DNA of 64,000 nt from Fimenecus sp036652055. GTDB taxonomy: Bacteria; Bacillota; Clostridia; Oscillospirales; Acutalibacteraceae. Positions within the stretch are counted from its first letter, which is position 1, and every line of letters begins with the position of its first letter. The DNA lies in NCBI GenBank assembly GCA_036652055.1, contig JAVVWP010000001.1, forward strand, positions 1 to 64,000, read 5' to 3'. The notes beneath the pieces were generated by a model that searched no databases, had not been told where the DNA came from, and saw only the letters and a program-made list of their open reading frames with translations. The translations under genes and the position numbers were made by a program. Positions 26,292 through 35,057 of this stretch are shown piece after piece.

Positions 26292-27881
26292 CTAAAATTG
26301 TGAATAGATAAAGTCAACAGGACCATAACCGTTTCCATAAGCACCAAAAATAATCATTGCAAAAATGACTGCAAAATAGACAGACCAGCGAATAACTATG
26401 TTTTTTGATGATAATTCTTCAATAATGTGGTGACCTTTTTCTTCTAAAATATTGACAATCAATAAGAATACAACGCTGATTGCAAGTACTAAAAAGTCAT
26501 ATTTATCAATGCCGAGTTTTAATACAGTGCCATTAAAAATAGGCGATAATGAGAAATTAACAAATATAGATTTAAAAATTTCAATTGATGCAGTTAGCGA
26601 AGACGCTCTAAAAATCATCATTCCAAGGTTGACTAAAATAAAGGTTCTAAAAATTTGAAATCCAGCAAAAGCTTTGTTTGTTTCCTTTAAATGCAAAATC
26701 CCTAAAACCTTTTTTGAAACAGGTGCAAATAGCATACCAATCATCATAATTACATAATAATAAAGACCATATGCAATATATTTAAAGCTTGCACCGTGCC
26801 AAAGCCCTGTTGAAAACCAAACGCAAAACAATGCAATTGACACAGGAATAAGATTACCAAAAAAGGCATTAAGATGTTTTTTTGACCACTTGTTAAGGGC
26901 TAAAAATCCCTTTGAAAGTGAAACACTATAAAAAAGATAATCCCTAAACCACGCACCTAAGGTTATGTGCCATCTACGCCAAAATTCGCTTACAGATTTT
27001 GAAAAGAACGGGCGTTCAAAGTTGCTTGCAAGATTTACAGAAAACAGCTTTGCAGAGCCACGCACAATATCCATACACCCCGAAAACTCGGTATAAAGCT
27101 GTAAGCTGTATAATAAAATTGCTATAACAACAATTATTCCTGAGTAGTTTTTATGTGCATCAAACACAGTGTTTACAAGTGCATTTGCACGGTCGGCAAT
27201 AACTAATTTTTTAAAAAGTCCCCAAGCAATCAGTTTTAATCCAAACGAAAAGTTTTCATAGTTAAATGAATGCCCTTCATATAAATCATCAGCAATCAAA
27301 TCAAATCTACCGATTGGACCTTCAACAATTTGCGGAAAAAACGACATAAATAAAGCTACTTTACTAAAGGTTTTACAGCCTCGATATTTCCCACGATAAA
27401 CATCAATAATATAACTTAAAGCCCCCAGTGTATAAAATGAAATTCCAAGAGGCAAAAGAAAACGGCTTAGTGGAAAAGTAAAATTTGCATTCATATTTTC
27501 AAGCAAAATATTGGTAGATGTTGAGAAAAAGTTGTAATATTTTAAAAATATAAGCAGACCTAAATTAAAAAGAACTATTAATGCTAAAACAGCTTTTTTC
27601 TCTCGTTGCATTATCTTTTTTTTAGGTTTTCGTTCCTCTTTTGAAAGTGAGGGCTTAATTGAAGAATACCAATCACTTATTTTATTTAAAATCAAACCGC
27701 CAATATAAATTGAAATAGTGGTCGAAAGCAAAAATATGATGTATTTGCGTGCATTTATAATATAAAAAACATAGCTTGCAGTCAGCAAAACCGCCCATTT
27801 ATATTTTTTTGGCATAATGGTATAAAGAAAAAAGGTAATTCCGAGAAATAACACCAAATAAATATAAGAAGTATACATCAT
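26292..27881 (-). CDS. MBOAT-family membrane O-acyltransferase
   Basis: The 529-residue protein has about 10-12 membrane segments, the MBOAT phrases FFPQIVEGPIGRF and FWRRWHITLGAWFRDYLFY, and the conserved active-site region GLWHGASFKYIAYGLY, with the invariant His. AlgI, PatA and DltB are the best-known relatives. It would pass acetyl groups from the cytoplasm to the SGNH-like partner coded just downstream. AAGGAGGTCG, an almost ideal ribosome site, lies before the ATG at 27881. Because the dlt genes dltA and dltC are absent here, wall-polysaccharide acetylation seems more likely than D-alanylation. Confidence 0.88.
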   Translation of the reverse strand: MMYTSYIYLVLFLGITFFLYTIMPKKYKWAVLLTASYVFYIINARKYIIFLLSTTISIYIGGLILNKISDWYSSIKPSLSKEERKPKKKIMQREKKAVLALIVLFNLGLLIFLKYYNFFSTSTNILLENMNANFTFPLSRFLLPLGISFYTLGALSYIIDVYRGKYRGCKTFSKVALFMSFFPQIVEGPIGRFDLIADDLYEGHSFNYENFSFGLKLIAWGLFKKLVIADRANALVNTVFDAHKNYSGIIVVIAILLYSLQLYTEFSGCMDIVRGSAKLFSVNLASNFERPFFSKSVSEFWRRWHITLGAWFRDYLFYSVSLSKGFLALNKWSKKHLNAFFGNLIPVSIALFCVWFSTGLWHGASFKYIAYGLYYYVIMMIGMLFAPVSKKVLGILHLKETNKAFAGFQIFRTFILVNLGMMIFRASSLTASIEIFKSIFVNFSLSPIFNGTVLKLGIDKYDFLVLAISVVFLLIVNILEEKGHHIIEELSSKNIVIRWSVYFAVIFAMIIFGAYGNGYGPVDFIYSQF

Positions 27882-27945
27882 TTTTATCGACCTCCTTTTT
27901 CAAGATTTTTATATAGAATAAGTTCGAAATATAGTATATTAAATA

Positions 27946-27974
27946 ATTTTATCATACATCTACCTATTGTACAA
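27946..27974 (-). promoter_or_regulatory. Promoter of the MBOAT operon
   Basis: On the minus strand TTGTAC (27974-27969) and TAAAAT (27951-27946) are 17 bases apart, with an extended TG before the -10 (TGATAAAAT). It lies 65 bases before the MBOAT start. The rest of the 248-base divergent spacer holds only a possible mother-cell -10 element (CATAAAATA at 28087-28095) for the gene at 28130. Confidence 0.6.
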
Positions 27975-28129
27975 CCAAAAAGTTACAAAAAAGTTAATTA
28001 AAAACAAAGGTTTTTCAAAACATAAAGTTAACCATTTCAGGTATATTGCATAATATGATAAGGACAAAATTATTTATTTTTTCACACATAAAATAAGGTC
28101 AAGTATGATTAATTTAGGAGGGAACATAA

Positions 28130-29194
28130 ATGAATTCTTTGCAGATATTTTCAAAAATATCACTGCCAACCCAATGTGGCTCAAAGTATAAAGGAATAGC
28201 GTTTGATGGGTGCCATTACTATTTTTGCAATCCACAAAGATGTGAGATAATAAAATACAATAAAAACTTTTGTATTGTTGAATGTATAAAAACCTGCCGT
28301 CCATACAGTGCTATTTGTTATGACAAATGCGAAAAAAAGTTTTGGGCATCATCTGATTGTGTAGCGGGCGAAATTTTTTCGCTTAACTCTTGCTTTGAAG
28401 AAATTGATTCGGTTATAATTCGCTCGTGCGAGTGCAGATGCAGTATAATTATGGGGCTTTCTTACGATTGCCGAAATGATTGCTTAATTGTAGGATTTAC
28501 AAATTGTATTTTGGCAGTCAGCCTTACTTTTTGCCATAAGGAAAAGGTGCTAAAAAAATATAACTGCACTTGGGATACAGGCATTTTGTCGATTTCTCCA
28601 AGTTATGTAGTGATTGAAACTAAGGGATGTCAGCAGTATATCGTGTTTTATGATGAATGCTTTAATGAAAAAAGAAGATATGAAGTGCCTTGCGATTATT
28701 TTGCAATTGATGTGATTTTAGAACCGTGCAAATCAAACTGTGTAAATGGATATGAATTTTACATTTTAGCAACAAAAAATTGTTGTTACACATTTTTGCT
28801 CAAATGTATAATTAATAGTGGCGACATATGGATAGACGACTGCAATTTTTCCTGCGAGCCGCCTTGCCCCGAGCCGCCTTGCCCATGCCCTCAGCACGCT
28901 TGCAGTGATTTAATCGAGTCAGTAGCATTAATCGAAACATCTCTTTCGCACATTTTAAATGCAGAGGGTGAAAAACTTCAAAAGGTGATAAAAAGCACAG
29001 ATGATGTAGAAAAAATGCTCTGCGTAAACGACTCCATAAGCAATACCATTGTCAAAATAACGCATTTAGAAATTTTACTCCACGATAAACTGTCCGCAAT
29101 TAAAGGCTGTTGCGACTTAAATTGTGACTGCGACTGCGACTATGATTGTGATTGTGGCACTATTGATGATTGCACCTCGGGTAATTGCCTATAA
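28130..29194 (+). CDS. Cys-rich spore-type protein with a propeller-like N-terminus
   Basis: The 354-residue protein contains about 43 cysteines (12%). Residues 1-250 show repeats of roughly 45 residues with paired Cys and aromatic strands (GIAFDGCHYYFCNPQRCEI; YDKCEKKFWASSDC), like a beta-propeller cross-linked by disulphides. A Pro/Cys linker (CEPPCPEPPCPCPQHAC) leads to a helical segment of about 65 residues (SDLIESVALIETSLSHILNA onward), then a Cys/Asp tail (NCDCDCDYDCDCG). The helical segment also forms the whole of the next gene and is known from spore-associated and collagen-like proteins of Firmicutes. AGGAGGG precedes the ATG. A role in a cross-linked coat or exosporium is inferred, not shown. 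Confidence 0.75.
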   Translation: MNSLQIFSKISLPTQCGSKYKGIAFDGCHYYFCNPQRCEIIKYNKNFCIVECIKTCRPYSAICYDKCEKKFWASSDCVAGEIFSLNSCFEEIDSVIIRSCECRCSIIMGLSYDCRNDCLIVGFTNCILAVSLTFCHKEKVLKKYNCTWDTGILSISPSYVVIETKGCQQYIVFYDECFNEKRRYEVPCDYFAIDVILEPCKSNCVNGYEFYILATKNCCYTFLLKCIINSGDIWIDDCNFSCEPPCPEPPCPCPQHACSDLIESVALIETSLSHILNAEGEKLQKVIKSTDDVEKMLCVNDSISNTIVKITHLEILLHDKLSAIKGCCDLNCDCDCDYDCDCGTIDDCTSGNCL

Positions 29195-29238
29195 CTTTTA
29201 GATGCAAAAAGGATACAAAAAGTTTAAATTAATTTTGT

Positions 29239-29267
29239 AACAAAACAAGTTATAAGCGAATAAACTA
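29239..29267 (+). promoter_or_regulatory. Possible SigK-type promoter
   Basis: AACA (29239-29242), 16 bases, then AATAAACTA (29259-29267) resembles the mother-cell SigK pattern (mACm, 16 bases, CATAnnnTA) with one mismatch. It lies 52 bases before the small spore-type gene. This is pattern matching in A+T-rich DNA and could be chance. Confidence 0.3.
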
Positions 29268-29318
29268 TAACAAAGACTGAATTGTCTTAAATATTAAATT
29301 TTGAAAGGTTGATTTTTT

Positions 29319-29588
29319 ATGTCAATGCCAGTAATTACACCAGGCACAGTAACAAGGGAGCAAGCAATTTCTGATATTATCGAGTCAGTAGCTTTAGAGG
29401 AAACAGGGCTTTCTCACATCTTAAACGCAGAGGGCGAAAAAATTCAAGCGGTTTTAAAATCAGGCACAATAGACCAAATGTTAGCAGTAAATGCTTCAGT
29501 TAAAAGTATGGTAAATAGTGTTTCTCGTCTTGAATTAGTTCTTCAAATGAAGCTTGACCTATTTTCATGCAAAATTTGTGCAGTTTGA
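29319..29588 (+). CDS. Small spore-associated helical protein
   Basis: This 89-residue protein consists almost wholly of the segment DIIESVALEETGLSHILNAE, then EGEKIQ, a 15-residue link, and SVSRLELVLQMKLDLF. About half of these positions are shared with the C-terminal domain of the preceding Cys-rich protein. Similar segments occur in small proteins and at the ends of collagen-like proteins in spore-forming Firmicutes. Two Cys close the chain (FSCKICAV). GAAAGG precedes the ATG. Assembly into the same outer spore layer as the larger protein is a reasonable inference. Confidence 0.75.
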   Translation: MSMPVITPGTVTREQAISDIIESVALEETGLSHILNAEGEKIQAVLKSGTIDQMLAVNASVKSMVNSVSRLELVLQMKLDLFSCKICAV

Positions 29589-29654
29589 TTTTAATTTAGC
29601 TTTTTAAATAAAAAAATCATATTCATAAATCAGAAATTAAATACCTAAAAATTA

Positions 29655-29690
29655 AGCGATATGACAGCCTATAAAGATTGTCATATCGCT
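29655..29690. terminator. Terminator between the spore-type gene and the second GH2 gene
   Basis: AGCGATATGACA (29655-29666) and TGTCATATCGCT (29679-29690) form a perfect 12-bp stem followed by seven T. It ends the plus-strand gene and, with A-rich sequence on the other side, may also serve the convergent GH2 gene. Confidence 0.85.
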
Positions 29691-29724
29691 TTTTTTAGTG
29701 TGCAAGCATTTCTAAAGAAAAAAC

Positions 29725-32493
29725 CTATACACCTAATTTTGAATAAGCATAAAACATATTAAATCCTTGCGATTTTTTACTGTCAATTCTAATGCGAACA
29801 TATCTTGCATTTTTTTCTATCTTGCAGACAGATTGAATATCTATTTCTCCACTTGATTTATCATTTGCAACGCACCAAGTTTTTGCGTCATCAGAAACAT
29901 CAATAATAAAACAGTGCTTTTCATTTTCATTCCACGAAATTTCAACTCTGTCAATGTTGCTTGTTTTGCCCGTGTCAACATACCAAAAAGTTTCTTTATC
30001 GCCCGTCATAAAGAATGTGCTTGGCTCACCATTGTTACCCATTTGCGGGGTGCAACCGTCACCGCAAGATGACGCAACGGCAGGTTTCTCCCTTGCAACA
30101 TCTTCAAAAAGCTTTTCAGTTTTTTGATAAAAAGCATATTCATTTTGATTTTTTGTAGCATTTTCAAGGTAATTTCCAGTTGCACATTTAGCTGTGAATT
30201 GATATTCAAAGCCTTTAAGCTCAGAAGAAGTCACTTTAACGGTAACATCTAAATCGTCTTTTGAAAAGTCAGGTCTTATAAAGGTTGCGACCTTGCCACC
30301 ACGCAGTCTAATTGGATTTTCACCAATAACAACTCCGTTTTGAACAGTTATGTTAATTGTTGCAGAGGACGAGGTGTCAGCTACTAAATTTTCGTCACAG
30401 GCACTGATTAAGAGCCGATTAAGGTCACTTGCATTAGCACTCACTACATTTCTCTCGTCAGCTTCAATCAAAAGCGAAACAGCGCTATCCGAGGTTTTAA
30501 CGATATGTTCTGATACAGCTTTTTCGTTTATATATCCTACTGCTTTTAAAGTACCGCTTTCAAATTTATCAATATTAAAAGTTGTCGGTGGGTGAGGCAG
30601 TGAATTGCTACTTAGCATTTTGGTTTCGTTAGGGCAATAACATTCCTCATCAGGATACCTTTTGCCTATAAGCCTATCATTCAAAAACAGCTCTATGTAT
30701 TCACAATTTGAAAAAGCAGTTATTTTAAGCGGAGAATTAATATTCCAGCTGTTTGCGATATATACAAACGGACCGTTTAAAACACCATAATTGCTCAAAT
30801 TAATAGAGGCATCTCGTTGACTTTTAAAGAAATAAGCAGAATGCTTTCTAATGCGATACATATCAACAACACCGCAATAATTCATTCCATCGTCAAAGCC
30901 TGCATAGTCACTATATGTCCATAAGGCATCAGCCGAAAACCACGATTTTGCCCTTGATTTAAGTTCGGTTTCAATATGATTGCTTGCTTGAATTAGCATA
31001 TCACAGTCGCCAAGTTCCCTTGCTTTACGGCTTGTTGAAGCAGTTCCGCCATAATCCCAGTCGCCACATTCGCTGATAATTACGCCCTTGTCAGTTTTAT
31101 CCCCGTCAGCCCTAACATTGTGCTGTGATGCACCGAGTGCAATATCAAAGCAGTTAGTTTTCCAGCCAGTTGTAAAAATTCTTGAAACACCAATTTTTGG
31201 ATATTCAGCCTGTGCAATCCTCTGAACTTCTTTTGCCCACGAGGTTGTATAATTGCTTTCGTTGAGGCTTGTTTCCCACGCAACAATTGAGGGGTGATTT
31301 CTCATAGACCTAATCATTATTCTTAGTTCTTCATATGTGCTTTCACGAAATGGTTTAGTGTTATTAAAATTTTGCCAGCCACTCATACAGTTAAGAATTA
31401 AAACGCCATATTTATCAGCGGCATCGTAATAAGCCTTTGAATGTGGATAGTGTGCCATTCTAATAAAATCAAATCCGCATTCTTTTAAATCTCTGATTTC
31501 TTCAAACACGACATTGTCAGGGATAGCATTCCCGATTGCAAAAATATCAGAATGCAAATTAACACCTTGTGCAATGAATTTTTCATCATTAATATAAAGC
31601 CCTGTGTGTTTCCATTCAATTTTTCTAATTCCATAATTGATGGTTTTAGTGTCTTTAATTTCATCATTATATGAAATCTCGAATTTTAATGTATATAAAT
31701 CGGGGTGGTTTGGGTGCCACAAGAGGGGATTTTCAATTTTGAACTCTAAATCAGCCGCTTTAATAGAATTTTTTGCAAGCGTAATTGTTTTTTCTTTTGT
31801 TTCAATATGTTCATCTTTATAGCACAAATAAGATTTAAGCTTAATATCATAACTTTCATCGCAGGCATTTTCAATATAAACTTTTGCAAGAATGTTTGCC
31901 ATTTTTGAAGAAACATCACTCGAGCGTAAAAAGATACCGCCACCGCCGGCTATATTTGCTTCAACGCTGTCAGTTATATAAATATTGTCAGTTATTTCTA
32001 AAGTGACATTTCTATGAATACCGCCAAAATATTGAAAGTCAGGATTTTGCTTTCCGGGGGTAAAATCAGCACAGGGTGAGCTGTCACACTTTACTAATAG
32101 AACATTGTCAAAATCGAATTTAACAACATCAGAAATATCAAAAGTAAAAGGGAGATTACCATTTGTATGTTCAAATATTTTCAAAGAATTCAAATATATT
32201 TCGCATTTTTGCATAACTCCGCCGAATTTCAAAACAATGCGTTTACCTTTGCAGTCACTTTTTAGATTAATTATTCTTTTATAAGTGCTAACACCGATAT
32301 ATCCGTTTTTATTATCATCAGAATAAAGCGTTGTGTTGTGTGGCAGATTAACAAATACAGGCGAAAGCTTTTCTCTTTCATATTCCCAATTATTATTGAG
32401 ATTGTATGTTATGGCTTCGCCACCGATTAACTTTCGGCTTTGCTTTTTTTCATTAGTGATTAATGATTTTTCTTTTTTAAAAAAATTGAACAT
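29725..32493 (-). CDS. Glycoside hydrolase family 2 beta-galactosidase with F5/8C domain
   Basis: The 922-residue protein has a GH2 jelly-roll, an immunoglobulin-like domain and a TIM barrel with both catalytic residues: the acid/base Glu in NHPSIVAWETSLNESN and the nucleophile in VISECGDW. A bacterial Ig-like region follows, and the last 130 residues (ETFWYVDTGKTSNIDRVEIS to the C-terminus) look like an F5/8 type C (discoidin) carbohydrate-binding domain. There is no signal peptide. The frame is open for 113 more codons upstream, but these lie in repeat DNA. I take the ATG at 32493, where AGAGGTG lies ten bases upstream. Likely substrates are beta-galactosides; beta-glucuronidase or mannosidase activity cannot be excluded. 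Confidence 0.85.
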   Translation of the reverse strand: MFNFFKKEKSLITNEKKQSRKLIGGEAITYNLNNNWEYEREKLSPVFVNLPHNTTLYSDDNKNGYIGVSTYKRIINLKSDCKGKRIVLKFGGVMQKCEIYLNSLKIFEHTNGNLPFTFDISDVVKFDFDNVLLVKCDSSPCADFTPGKQNPDFQYFGGIHRNVTLEITDNIYITDSVEANIAGGGGIFLRSSDVSSKMANILAKVYIENACDESYDIKLKSYLCYKDEHIETKEKTITLAKNSIKAADLEFKIENPLLWHPNHPDLYTLKFEISYNDEIKDTKTINYGIRKIEWKHTGLYINDEKFIAQGVNLHSDIFAIGNAIPDNVVFEEIRDLKECGFDFIRMAHYPHSKAYYDAADKYGVLILNCMSGWQNFNNTKPFRESTYEELRIMIRSMRNHPSIVAWETSLNESNYTTSWAKEVQRIAQAEYPKIGVSRIFTTGWKTNCFDIALGASQHNVRADGDKTDKGVIISECGDWDYGGTASTSRKARELGDCDMLIQASNHIETELKSRAKSWFSADALWTYSDYAGFDDGMNYCGVVDMYRIRKHSAYFFKSQRDASINLSNYGVLNGPFVYIANSWNINSPLKITAFSNCEYIELFLNDRLIGKRYPDEECYCPNETKMLSSNSLPHPPTTFNIDKFESGTLKAVGYINEKAVSEHIVKTSDSAVSLLIEADERNVVSANASDLNRLLISACDENLVADTSSSATINITVQNGVVIGENPIRLRGGKVATFIRPDFSKDDLDVTVKVTSSELKGFEYQFTAKCATGNYLENATKNQNEYAFYQKTEKLFEDVAREKPAVASSCGDGCTPQMGNNGEPSTFFMTGDKETFWYVDTGKTSNIDRVEISWNENEKHCFIIDVSDDAKTWCVANDKSSGEIDIQSVCKIEKNARYVRIRIDSKKSQGFNMFYAYSKLGV

Positions 32494-32558
32494 CTTGCAC
32501 CTCTTTATATTGATATTTATTTGATAAAAATTCATTAGAATAATAGAGCAACCCTCTC

Positions 32559-32613
32559 CGCTTCCTCTGAAAAACCCCAACGCTTCCTCTGGAACAATCT
32601 CCGCTTCCTCTGG
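32559..32613. repeat. Three tandem copies of a 12-base unit in the intergenic mosaic
   Basis: CGCTTCCTCTGR occurs at 32559-32570, 32581-32592 and 32602-32613, with a period of 21-22 bases. The unit is the near complement of the CTCCAGAGGGAGC unit repeated at 32724-32801, so the two sets face each other. Confidence 0.7.
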
Positions 32614-32735
32614 AGGAAGCTGTCGACCGCAGTCGACTGAAGGAGGGAGCAAAAAAGATAAAAGTAAAATCAAAGCAACTATAAAAATCACCCCTCCCTC
32701 AGGCATTTGCGAATGCCAGCTCCCTCCAGAGGGAG
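32604..32735. repeat. Inverted pair of double-hairpin elements
   Basis: Element A (32604-32650) and element B (32691-32735, inverted) share the order stem CTYCCTCTGGAGGRAG, CTG, variable hairpin, CTGARGGAGGG. The variable hairpin is GTCGAC-CGCA-GTCGAC in A and GGCATT-TGCG-AATGCC in B: the sequences differ but both stems are kept. The copies flank 40 bases of A-rich DNA. This looks like a small non-autonomous repeat family, possibly a MITE. No transposase is near. Confidence 0.65.
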
Positions 32736-32801
32736 CGGAAAATACTCCAGAGGGAGCGGAAAATACCCTCCAAAGGGAGCGAAAAACACTCCAGAGGGAG
32801 C
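32724..32801. repeat. Four tandem copies of CTCCAGAGGGAGC
   Basis: The 13-base unit lies at 32724-32736, 32745-32757, 32768-32780 (one change) and 32789-32801, with spacings of 21, 23 and 21. The links between units are short and alike (GGAAAATA), so this is a tandem array, not a CRISPR. Confidence 0.75.
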
Positions 32802-32810
32802 ATCGCTCGA

Positions 32811-32883
32811 TTACTGGCGAGATTCTTCGCAAGCTCAGAATGACCGTTAATTTCGAGTAGGGGCAAGCCTTGTGTTCGCCCGA
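32811..32883. repeat. Fragments of other dispersed intergenic repeats
   Basis: GCGAGATTCTTCGCAAGCTCAGAATGAC-like sequence (about 32817-32844) and GTAGGGGCAAG...TTCGCCCG (32858-32881) resemble dispersed intergenic repeats I know from gut Clostridia. Each contains a short inverted repeat (for example GGGGCAAGCC / TTCGCCC). The identification is from memory, so it is tentative. With the elements upstream they make up most of the 433-base gap between the GH2 gene and argB. Confidence 0.45.
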
Positions 32884-32926
32884 ATAGCTATCACATCAAC
32901 AATAATTCAAATTTCGGAGGCTAAAA

Positions 32927-33793
32927 ATGGACATTGCAAAGGCTAACAACACTTTTCTTGCAGAGGTTTTGGTTCAAGCACTTCCTTACATACAAAAATA
33001 CTGTGGAAAAACACTTGTTATAAAATATGGCGGAAATGCAATGATAAATGAAGATTTGCAAGATGCAGTTATGACGGACATTGTGCTTTTAACCTCGGTT
33101 GGAGTTAATGTTGTATTAGTTCACGGCGGAGGTCCTGAAATTTCTGATATGCTTAAAAAAATCGGCAAGGAAAGTCATTTCGTTGAGGGGCTTCGCTATA
33201 CCGATGAAGAAACGATTGATGTTGTTCAAATGGTGTTAGCAGGCAAGGTAAACAAGCATTTGGTTCAGCTTCTCAACAAACACGGTGGCAAGGCAATTGG
33301 TCTTTGTGGGCTTGATGGTGATATGATAAAAGCAGAAAAGCATAAAGAAGTTGATGTTGGATTTGTTGGCGATATTATAGATGTGAACACAGATATAATT
33401 AATGATGTTATTTCAAAAGGATATATTCCTGTAATTTCAACTGTTGGCGGTGGCGAAAATGGCGAGGTATTCAATATTAATGCCGATACCGCAGCGGCTC
33501 AAATAGCGGCCTGCGTAAAGGCTGAAAAGCTGCTTTTAATGACGGATATTCGTGGCCTGCTTAGTGATAAAGATGATGAAAAAACCTTAATTCCAGTAGT
33601 TAAGGTCAGTGAAATTCCATCACTTAAAAATCAAGGAATAATAAAGGGCGGAATGATTCCAAAAATCGATTGTTGCGTTGAGGCAGTTCGCAGAGGCGTT
33701 GACCGAGCGCATATTATTGATGGCAGAATACCGCATTCTATATTAATTGAACTTTTTTCAGACAGTGGAGTTGGAACAATGCTACTCGGCTAA
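32927..33793 (+). CDS. argB: Acetylglutamate kinase
   Basis: The 288-residue enzyme has the amino-acid kinase motifs VIKYGGNAM, VLVHGGGPEISDM, INADTAAAQIAA and GGMIPKI. It phosphorylates N-acetyl-L-glutamate in the second step of arginine synthesis. TTCGGAGG lies eight bases before the ATG. It is the first gene of an argB-argD-argF cluster; argC and argJ are not in the window. The promoter must lie in or after the repeat-rich gap upstream, where I see no clear sigma-A site. Confidence 0.95.
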   Translation: MDIAKANNTFLAEVLVQALPYIQKYCGKTLVIKYGGNAMINEDLQDAVMTDIVLLTSVGVNVVLVHGGGPEISDMLKKIGKESHFVEGLRYTDEETIDVVQMVLAGKVNKHLVQLLNKHGGKAIGLCGLDGDMIKAEKHKEVDVGFVGDIIDVNTDIINDVISKGYIPVISTVGGGENGEVFNINADTAAAQIAACVKAEKLLLMTDIRGLLSDKDDEKTLIPVVKVSEIPSLKNQGIIKGGMIPKIDCCVEAVRRGVDRAHIIDGRIPHSILIELFSDSGVGTMLLG

Positions 33794-33868
33794 TTTTATG
33801 CTAAACCGTCGGGAACGCAGTCCACTGCAAATGCTAATATATGCAAAATAAACTTTGAGGTGTTAAAA

Positions 33869-35035
33869 ATGAACTTTAATGAAATCCGTGAAACTGCCGA
33901 CAAATATTTAATGCCGACATATGCACACTTTAATGTGTCACTAAAAAGCGGAAAAAATGCAACATACATAGACAGTGATGGGAAAAAGTTAATCGATTTC
34001 ACCGCAGGAATTGGCGTTAATTCGCTCGGCTCTTGTGATGATGGGTGGAAAAATGCAGTTGAAAATCAGCTTTCAAAATTACAGCACACCTCAAACCTTT
34101 ATTACAATGAAACGGTTGCTATCGCTGCTAAAATGCTGTGCGAGAGGGCAGGATACGACAAAGTTTTGTTCTGCAATTCCGGAGCAGAGGCTAATGAATG
34201 TGCAATAAAGCTTGCAAGAAAATACAGCTTTGACCATTACGGTGAGGGCAGGTACAATATAATAACACTTAAAAATTCATTCCATGGCAGAACAATGGCT
34301 ACAATAACCGCAACAGGGCAAGAGCATTATCACGAGTTTTTCAATCCATTCCTTGAGGGGTTCAGATACGCATCAGCAGGGGATAATGAAGAACTTAATT
34401 CAATGCTTGATGGCACAGTTTGTGCAGTAATATTAGAGATAATTCAAGGCGAAGGCGGAGTAATAGAAACGCCTTTATCATATATTGAATATGTAAAACA
34501 GCAATGTGATGAAAATGACATTCTTCTAATTTTTGATGAAGTTCAAACAGGAGTAGGAAGAACAGGAAAGCTTTTTGCTTATGAAAACATTAATATAAAG
34601 CCTGACATTTTAACTGCTGCAAAAGGGCTTGGCGGAGGGCTTCCAATAGGAGCGTGCCTTTGCAGTGAGCAGCTAAAAGATGTTTTAACCGCTGGAACTC
34701 ACGGAACAACTTTTGGCGGAAATCCAGTAGTTTTAGCAGGTGCGATTGAGGTTTTAAACAGGATTGATGATGCTTTTTTAAACGAAGTCAATAAAAAAGG
34801 CGAATACATAAAAGAAAAGCTTCAGACTATTGATGAAATATCAGAAGTTCGTGGAATGGGGCTGATGATTGGTATTGATTTAAAGGAAAAATCAGCCACA
34901 GATATTGCAAAAAAAGCAGTTCAAAACGGGCTTTTGATTTTAACAGCAAAGCAGTCATTAAGAATGTTGCCACCGCTCACAATAACATATGATGAAATTG
35001 ATGAGGGGTTAGAAATTCTAAAGAAAATTCTTTAA
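33869..35035 (+). CDS. argD: Acetylornithine aminotransferase
   Basis: The 388-residue PLP enzyme has NSGAEANECAIKLARKY, ILEIIQGEGGV, LIFDEVQTGVGRTGKLFAYE and the cofactor lysine in DILTAAKGLGGGLPIGA. It makes N-acetylornithine from the semialdehyde. The frame allows a GTG start three codons earlier, but GAGGTG upstream of the ATG at 33869 decides for the latter. It follows argB after 75 bases and precedes argF. Confidence 0.95.
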   Translation: MNFNEIRETADKYLMPTYAHFNVSLKSGKNATYIDSDGKKLIDFTAGIGVNSLGSCDDGWKNAVENQLSKLQHTSNLYYNETVAIAAKMLCERAGYDKVLFCNSGAEANECAIKLARKYSFDHYGEGRYNIITLKNSFHGRTMATITATGQEHYHEFFNPFLEGFRYASAGDNEELNSMLDGTVCAVILEIIQGEGGVIETPLSYIEYVKQQCDENDILLIFDEVQTGVGRTGKLFAYENINIKPDILTAAKGLGGGLPIGACLCSEQLKDVLTAGTHGTTFGGNPVVLAGAIEVLNRIDDAFLNEVNKKGEYIKEKLQTIDEISEVRGMGLMIGIDLKEKSATDIAKKAVQNGLLILTAKQSLRMLPPLTITYDEIDEGLEILKKIL

Positions 35036-35057
35036 GAATAATCTATGGGGGAAGAAA

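Noticed and set aside
32724..32801. Four evenly spaced repeats that could suggest a CRISPR array
   Set aside because: The units are 13 bases, the links only 8-10 bases and alike, and there are no cas genes in the window.
32494..32832. In-frame N-terminal extension of the second GH2 protein (113 codons)
   Set aside because: It runs through the intergenic repeats, has no homology-like content, and a good ribosome site stands before the internal ATG at 32493.
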